Positions 58,749 to 64,000 of a stretch of DNA of 64,000 nucleotides are shown one piece after another. The stretch is from Austropuccinia psidii (lineage: Eukaryota; Basidiomycota; Pucciniomycetes; Pucciniales; Sphaerophragmiaceae): positions 29,319,154 through 29,383,153 of the forward strand of contig JALGQZ010000016.1 in assembly GCA_023105745.1 (NCBI GenBank), read 5' to 3'. Position 1 is the first letter of the stretch. Each line of letters starts with the position of its first letter. A program made the translations under genes and the position numbers. Below the pieces are notes generated by a model. That model was given only the letters and a program-made list of their open reading frames with translations. It did no database searches and was not told where the DNA came from.

Positions 58749-59021
58749 TTATTTTCTCTTTTTCACTTTTTTTTTAATTTCAAATAGTTCCTTGAGTAAT
58801 TTCTGAAAATAATCTGTAACTATCTTTTGATCTTTCTTCTTAGTTCTTGGTGTACCAACTGGTATACTATAATCTATAGGTAATTCTTCTCCAGGTGGTG
58901 TTTCTCCTCTTTGTGGATAATAATAGTGAAATGATTTTGTTGAAGAACTTGATGGTGATGATGATTTAGAATTTTGTGGTTTTTCTGATTCCAGATTGAC
59001 TTGATAGGTGCTTGAAATTGT
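58749..59021 (-). pseudogene. E1 leader reading frame
   Basis: About 90 codons open upstream of gag on the minus strand, reading SSTYQVNLESEKPQNSKSSS, FHYYYPQRGETPPGEELPID, VGTPRTKKKDQKIVTDYF and a Lys-rich end, stopping 18 nt before the gag ATG in another frame. There is no ATG in it. Protein-like, perhaps an exon of an upstream protein as in families A and C. Low certainty. Confidence 0.35.
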
Positions 59022-59110
59022 TTATTGATAAAAGGCTTTTTCTTTTTATGGACTAAATTTGATTATTTTTTTTTAAAATTGATGGATTATTGATGATTGA
59101 AGTTGTTGTT

Positions 59111-59131
59111 GGCCACTGTTGGGACACCAGA
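59111..59131 (-). other. E1 primer binding site
   Basis: Minus strand t-c-tggtgtcccaacagtggcc directly inside the 5' LTR. TGG starts at 59129, consistent with pairing to a tRNA 3' end. The tRNA is not identified. Confidence 0.6.
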
Positions 59132-60979
59132 TGTGGGAACTTCTTTTGGTGTGGGATGAAATAAGGCAGTACCTTGAGGGGGAAATTATTGGTAAGTCTG
59201 TTTTGAATTTCAGAATTGTCCAATAACCATGGGTGCTAAGGTGTATTAGCTGCCCCTCTAAATAATACTGAATAGTCAGCCTACAGAGAATCACAAAATA
59301 AAATAAGATTTGTGGCTTTAACAGATAGAGAAGACTTATCAGCAGTCTCTCAATCAGACCTATCAATAACACTACAGTAAAATCTTTATTTAAAACTAAA
59401 ATTTCTCATAAAATAAAGACTAAGATTTTTTTTTTTATTATTTTAATAAAAGTAATTATAATATATATATATTTTTTTTGGTTTTCTGTTAATTTAATAA
59501 AAGTAATAGGATTTTTTTTTGGGTTTTTTGATGATTATAATGATTTTTTTATATTAATACTAATAATAAGACTACTTGATATTCTTCTTTTATATTTTCA
59601 ATGTTGAGTTTATATCACTACTTCTTTTCTTTTAATAACACTAAGCCACTGAGCAAGGCACTGAGCTTTTACTACGGTTATACTACTATTCTTCAACAAT
59701 ACTAAGCTACTGAGCAAGGCTACTGAGCTTTTACTACTAAAACACTACTACTATTCTAGATATCCTGCTAGTTCAGGGATGGTTGTGATCCTGGATAGTG
59801 GGAACTTGTTCCATGATGATGGGAGAAATGAGGGAGAGAGGACCTCTATTTATAGCTTTTGGGCCTCCATAGAGCTTCTCAAAATAGGGTACTTAGAAAA
59901 AATCGTATTTGAGAGGTTTTAGCTAGTGAGACATGTAGTTTTGGTGTAGCAGTGTGTTTGCTGAGAGAATTATGCTGGTGGTGCTTTTTCTTATCAAAAT
60001 CATGTGATGTATTTGAGATAATTTGGCTGGTGAGTTTTTCTTTTTTGCCAAGAAAGTGGAGAAAATACAGCTCCTGACAATTTAACTTTCTTCTAGTCAT
60101 ATGATATATATGAGAAAATTATGCTGGTGTTTCTGTTTCTTATCAAAATCATGTGATGTCTTTGAGAGAATTTTGCTGGTGAGTTTTTCTTTTTTGCCAA
60201 GAAAGTGGAGAAAATACAGCTCCTGACAATTGAACTTTCTTCTAGTCATATGATATATATGAGAAAATTATGCTGGTGTTTCTGTTTATTATCAAAATCA
60301 TGTGATGTGTTTGAGATAATTTGGCTGGTGGGATTTTCTTGAAGGTGGGGAAAGTATTTTTGTTTCTATTTTTTTACGTATGTTCTGAGAGAATTATGCT
60401 GGTGGTGCTTTTTCTTATCAAAATCATGTGATGTATTTGAGATAATTTGGCTGGTGAGATTTTCTTTTTGCCAAGAAAGTGGAGAAAATACAGCTCCAGA
60501 CAATTGAAAATTCTTCTAGTCATATGATATATATGAGAAAATTATGCTGGTGTTTCTGTTTTAGTATTGTATCATTTCATATGGAGATTGCATCATTTCT
60601 ATCAAGTTTGCTGCGTGCCATTATTACTAAGAAAACATTTGTTCTTGGAAAATATATTGTAATTTTATGCATAGCCTTGAGGTATTTCTTCTTTCAATTG
60701 AATCAAGGTGGGGAAAATACAGCTTCTGATGCTTTGGTCTATTTTCATATACCTTTATTTAGATTAACTGCCTTTAATGACGTAATTTTTTATTGATGAT
60801 GCGATAAGGTGGATATATCCTTTGATACTATACTGTTTTGATAAGATCTTGAGGCTGTGTATTGTATATTTATTTTTTAGATTTGTAGTTGTAATGTGTA
60901 AATATGTTTTGCGTATTACCATTTTTTTTTTGTTTTATTGGTAAGCTTAAAACTGGTACTAATGGTATGGAATACCACA
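59132..60979 (-). repeat. E1 5' LTR
   Basis: Partner of 45062-46912. Contains the same five tandem units (59965-60560). Confidence 0.95.
59846..59855 (-). promoter_or_regulatory. Core promoter TATA box of E1
   Basis: Minus strand gctataaatagaggtcctct with a downstream ctctccctcattt block, conserved in the 3' LTR and the family E solo LTR. The start of transcription is expected about 30 nt downstream. Confidence 0.65.
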
Positions 60980-61369
60980 TCGGTGATGCTCCAATTCTAT
61001 GGGCTTCAAGGCAGCAGGGGGTTGTAGCCCTCTTGACCTGCGCGGACAAGTATGTGGCCTTGTCAGACTCCACTCAACACCTGGTTCAAGCTATCAATCA
61101 GCTTGATCAGCTCTTGAGAAGTTTTGACACGGTAATTTTCTGTGACAACCAAGCAGCGGTTCAAGTGTCCATCAAAGATCAGTCAGGGAAACGGATGTGG
61201 TATCTCAACCGTACCTTCTTTTTTTGTCAATGACACCATTCAGAAACACGGCATTAAGGTAGCGTGGGTCCCAACAGCAAAAATTCAGGCGGATGTGCTC
61301 ACAGAACAACTCTTGGGGCCGGCACTTCAGCAATCTCTTGCCTTCCTACGTGTGGTGGGTAATAGCTAA
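60980..61369 (+). pseudogene. Copia RNase H, second part
   Basis: Continues the frame broken by E1: GDAPILWASRQQGVVALLTC, ADKYVALSDSTQHLVQAINQ, VIFCDNQAAVQVSIKDQSGK (Asp of the RNase H site), then a frameshift near 61215 to FVNDTIQKHGIKVAWVPTAK and ADVLTEQLLGP, ending TAG at 61366. Together with 44851-45061 this is a full copia C-terminal RNase H. Confidence 0.85.
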
Positions 61370-61371
61370 AG

Positions 61372-61382
61372 TTTTTGGGGGG
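61372..61382 (+). other. Copia polypurine tract
   Basis: tttttgggggg directly before the LTR start tgttgagtttgggcc. Confidence 0.6.
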
Positions 61383-61582
61383 TGTTGAGTTTGGGCCATC
61401 ACAACAATGCAACAACCAAACAATGTTGTAGAAAAACATTACCTGTAAATGGATTCTCTACGCTGTGTGCGCCTTATGCACCGCACTTGTCTAGTTGTAA
61501 CGTATAAGCCGCTTTCCAGACACTCTCAAATCCCTTTTCTCTTACCTCTTATCTTTGGAGGTGACGGATTAGAAACTGACGG
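61383..61582 (+). repeat. Copia 3' LTR, cut by E2
   Basis: First 200 bases of the LTR, matching 39519-39720 with many differences. Ends gaaactgacgg, where E2 begins. Confidence 0.8.
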
Positions 61583-63389
61583 TGTGGGAACTCCTTTTGT
61601 TGTGGGATAAATAATAGGCAGTATCTTGAGGGGGAAATTATTGGTGAGTCTGTTTTGAATTTCAGAATGACCCAATAACCATGGGTGCTAAGATGTATTA
61701 GCTGCCCCTCTAAATATACTGAAAAAGATACCCTTTTTGATGAGATCACAAATCAATTATTTAGTTTTGTGGCTTTTCAATTAGAAAATTTTCTTCAGCA
61801 GTCTCTATCAGTCTGTCAAAAGAAGATCACTATGATAATAATGGTAATAGTTAATAGTTTTTTTGATAATTTAGGTTTGCTTAACTTTCTTGTTGTTGAT
61901 TATGATTTGTTTTTACTTGATTCTTCCAGTATTCCTTCTTTCAATACCTGAGATATTTAAAAAATATTGTTTAAGATCACTATCAATATTAATAATAATC
62001 TTGATAGCTTGCTAATACTTCTAAAGGTGATTTAATAACACTATCAATATAGCTATAATAATTTAAGGGTAAGATAATTCTTTAAGGGTGGTTTTGTTTA
62101 ATATAAGGGTAAGATATAAATGATATAATAGTAATATAATACTCTTAGGATCAATATGAATATAATCCAATATACCTAAAAGGCTTATGGTATAAGGTAT
62201 AAGGGTAAGATGATATCCCTTCTATAAATAAGGGTTATTTATAAATTAGATAAGATCACTAATGATAATATCTTCAAGCACTACTTCAACAGTACTACTA
62301 TAATGGTAAGACTATTAAAGAATATTAAACTCTTTCATTAATATTATAAATATCTTTCATTAATTAATCATAAATAATACTATAAGATACTGAGCCTTGC
62401 TACTGATCTTTTTCAATATAAATACTAGATTATCCTACTAGAGAAGGGATGAATTTATCCTCAAGATTATTGTTTGAATCACAAGCATGGGGGAAAAAAC
62501 AGGGACAGAGGCCCTTTATTTATACCTTTTGGGCCCTCCATAGAGCCTTCAAAAACAAGGGACTTAGAAAAAATTCCACTTTGAGACATTTTTGCTGGTG
62601 GGTAAATTAAAAATGGTGTCATTTGATCAAGATATTGCACCATATGCTTGGTTGATTGCACCATTCTGAACCTTATTATTGTCAGTGCACAGCCTTGAGA
62701 CATTTTTGCTAGTGGTTCACTTTTGAATGGTGTCATTTGTTCAGGATATTGCACCATATGTTTGGTTGATTGCACCATTTTAAAAAACTGTATTCTTATC
62801 TCTACTAACCTTTTTTTTCTTCTTCACAGCCTTGATCTTTATTGAGTTGAGTATTTCTCTATGTAAAATGTAATTTGTAGATAATACCTGTAATGTTTGG
62901 TTATGGGAGTTTAAGTGGGGATTGAGTAATGTAACACTATGTTAACTTATATGTAAGTGTTTTTTTTATGTCAAGACATGTAACACATGATGTTGTAATA
63001 GTAATGGTATCACTTATGTAATATTACACATGTTTATTCATATTGAATATTTAGACAAGCTGCATTATCTTTAAGCATATTCTTGTACCTAGTATAGAGT
63101 GTATAGTATCATTTCTCTTCTTTAATCCATGATATCTAGAAAATTATTGACATTATGGGGTTGAGGAAATATGTGACTATAGGTAGAATTTGATGAAGAT
63201 TCCAGTGGAATACCTATTTTTGTTATTTTAATATAATTCTCTTCCTTTTTCTTGAAATTGGTTTACTTTTATCTTTCACTTTTTATCTTTATTTTCTTTA
63301 TATATATATATATATTATTATTATTGTTCAAAGTTTTAGCTTTGAAATTGTGGATTTGAACCTTGGAAGAACTGGTATGGAATACCACA
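61583..63389 (-). repeat. E2 3' LTR
   Basis: 1807 bp. Ends shared with E1. In the middle are two repeats of about 115 bp around tggtgtcatttg, like the family E solo LTR. TATA box on the minus strand at 62515-62525 (ggtataaataaaggg). Confidence 0.85.
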
Positions 63390-63498
63390 TCCCCCTCTCC
63401 CTTTAATGCTGTCCCCAGCATTCAAGGTGATAATCCACTTACTTTTTTTCAAAAAACAATCAAACATTTCCCCCCCTTTTTTTGAATAAAAAGATTTT

Positions 63499-64000
63499 TT
63501 ATTCATCAAAGTCTTCTTCATGTTCAAATTGAGATTCATCTTCAACTTCCTCTTCTCCTTCTTCCTCTTCTTCCTCTGAGTCCAACTTTTTTTCTCTTGG
63601 ATAGAACTTCTTTATTTGAATTGCTGCAAACCTTCTTGATAGCTTTGTACCATCTAATTCTTCCAGCTTATATGGAACATTGTTTATTTGTCTCACAACT
63701 CTATAGGCTCCATCCCATCTATTCTTGAACAATAATCCCCATTGTGACTCTAATACTTTATTGTATACAAGAAAAATTTCACCTGGATGAATTGGCTTTC
63801 TTATTTGATGTGCTAATTTCCTGTCCCAATATTTTACTGAATCCTCCCTGGCCAATTTAATTTCTCTTTTGCACTTTTTATCATTTCTTCTTTTGCTGAT
63901 AGCTGTTCAGCTCTTGCTTCCAGTAAATCCTCTGTTGATTGGACTTTGTGCCATTCAATTGATAAGTATGTTTTTGATTCAATGTCTATTGGTAGTACTG
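63499..64000 (-). pseudogene. E2 integrase C-terminal part
   Basis: From the right edge: VLPIDIESKTYLSIEWHKVQ, EDLLEARAEQLSAKEEMIKS, a one-base frameshift at about 63855, then KYWDRKLAHQIRKPIHPGEI, QWGLLFKNRWDGAYRVVRQI, LDGTKLSRRFAAIQIKKFYP and a Glu-rich tail ending at 63499. Parallel to the E1 integrase end (46968-47400). Confidence 0.85.

Larger units (their letters stand above)
45062..60979 (-). mobile_element. E1: complete 15.9-kb family E Ty3/gypsy element
   Basis: Two nearly identical LTRs of 1851 and 1848 bp starting tgtgg and ending ccaca, flanked by the 4-bp duplication tcgg (45058-45061, 60980-60983) inside copia RNase H. Minus-strand order: LTR, PBS, leader, gag, protease with a long extension, a 4.3-kb spacer, pol (RT, RNase H, integrase), PPT, LTR. 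About eight stops or frameshifts. The spacer holds a CACTA transposon. Confidence 0.95.
39519..64000 (+). mobile_element. Ty1/copia element split by three family E insertions (continues past the window)
   Basis: 5' LTR from 39519, gag, protease, GAG-pre-integrase, integrase and RT to 45061, then after E1 the rest of RNase H (60980-61369), a polypurine tract and the start of the 3' LTR (61383-61582), which E2 interrupts. The copia order PR-IN-RT-RH is clear. It is visibly richer in GC and CpG than its neighbours. Confidence 0.85.
61583..64000 (-). mobile_element. E2: second family E element (continues past the window)
   Basis: 3' LTR at 61583-63389 (tgtgggaactcctttt ... ggaataccaca), PPT at 63390, and minus-strand integrase from 63499. 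It is a different subfamily from E1: the ends match but the LTR middle differs. The 4 bp before it are acgg; the partner lies outside. Confidence 0.85.

Overview
The window is eukaryotic, AT-rich and built almost entirely of nested, decayed transposable elements. I see no host gene, rRNA, tRNA or CRISPR. The predicted proteins are fungal Ty3/gypsy and Ty1/copia polyproteins, and several (gag starting MPSTRSG, gag starting MSPVHL, a chromodomain pol with an antisense gene in its 3' part) look, from memory, like repeat proteins common in rust fungi (Pucciniales), especially Austropuccinia psidii. That assignment is an inference; I could not search.

Layout. 1-81: end of a family D LTR. 82-3872: family C Ty3 remnant C1 (+). 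3873-9612: family A Ty3 element A1 (+), with 5' LTR, PBS, leader, gag, PR and half an RT. 9612-14549: family C element C2 (-), gag plus 5' LTR, the LTR split by a family A solo LTR (12544-14043). 14550-15832: family F LTR fragment. 15833-18575: unassigned AT-rich DNA. 18576-39518: A2, a family A element (-), split by a complete chromodomain Ty3 element D1 (+, 22658-32765), a family C solo LTR (34463-36296) and a family F solo LTR (37476-39444). 39519 to the right edge: a copia element (+) inserted in the 5' LTR of A2, itself split by a family E solo LTR (41535-42989), a complete 15.9-kb family E Ty3 element E1 (-, 45062-60979, holding a CACTA-type DNA transposon at 51347-53010) and a second family E element E2 (-, from 61583). 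Target-site duplications support most of these insertions (5 bp for families A, C, D and F; 4 bp for E; 3 bp for CACTA).

The most interesting signal is in the leaders. In C2, A1 and A2 an upstream reading frame ends at a GT...AG intron of 64-68 nt. The gag ATG lies inside that intron, and the 3' splice site falls within the first codons of gag. Splicing would remove the gag start and join the upstream frame to a second frame overlapping gag; unspliced RNA would make Gag. Two Ty3 families share this layout. A second signal is an antisense gene with a 51-nt intron, lying between the chromodomain and the 3' LTR of D1.

All coding regions carry stops or frameshifts. E1 is the best preserved: its LTRs are nearly identical and I count about eight lesions, so it is the youngest large insertion. 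Copies lacking functions would depend on relatives elsewhere in the genome.
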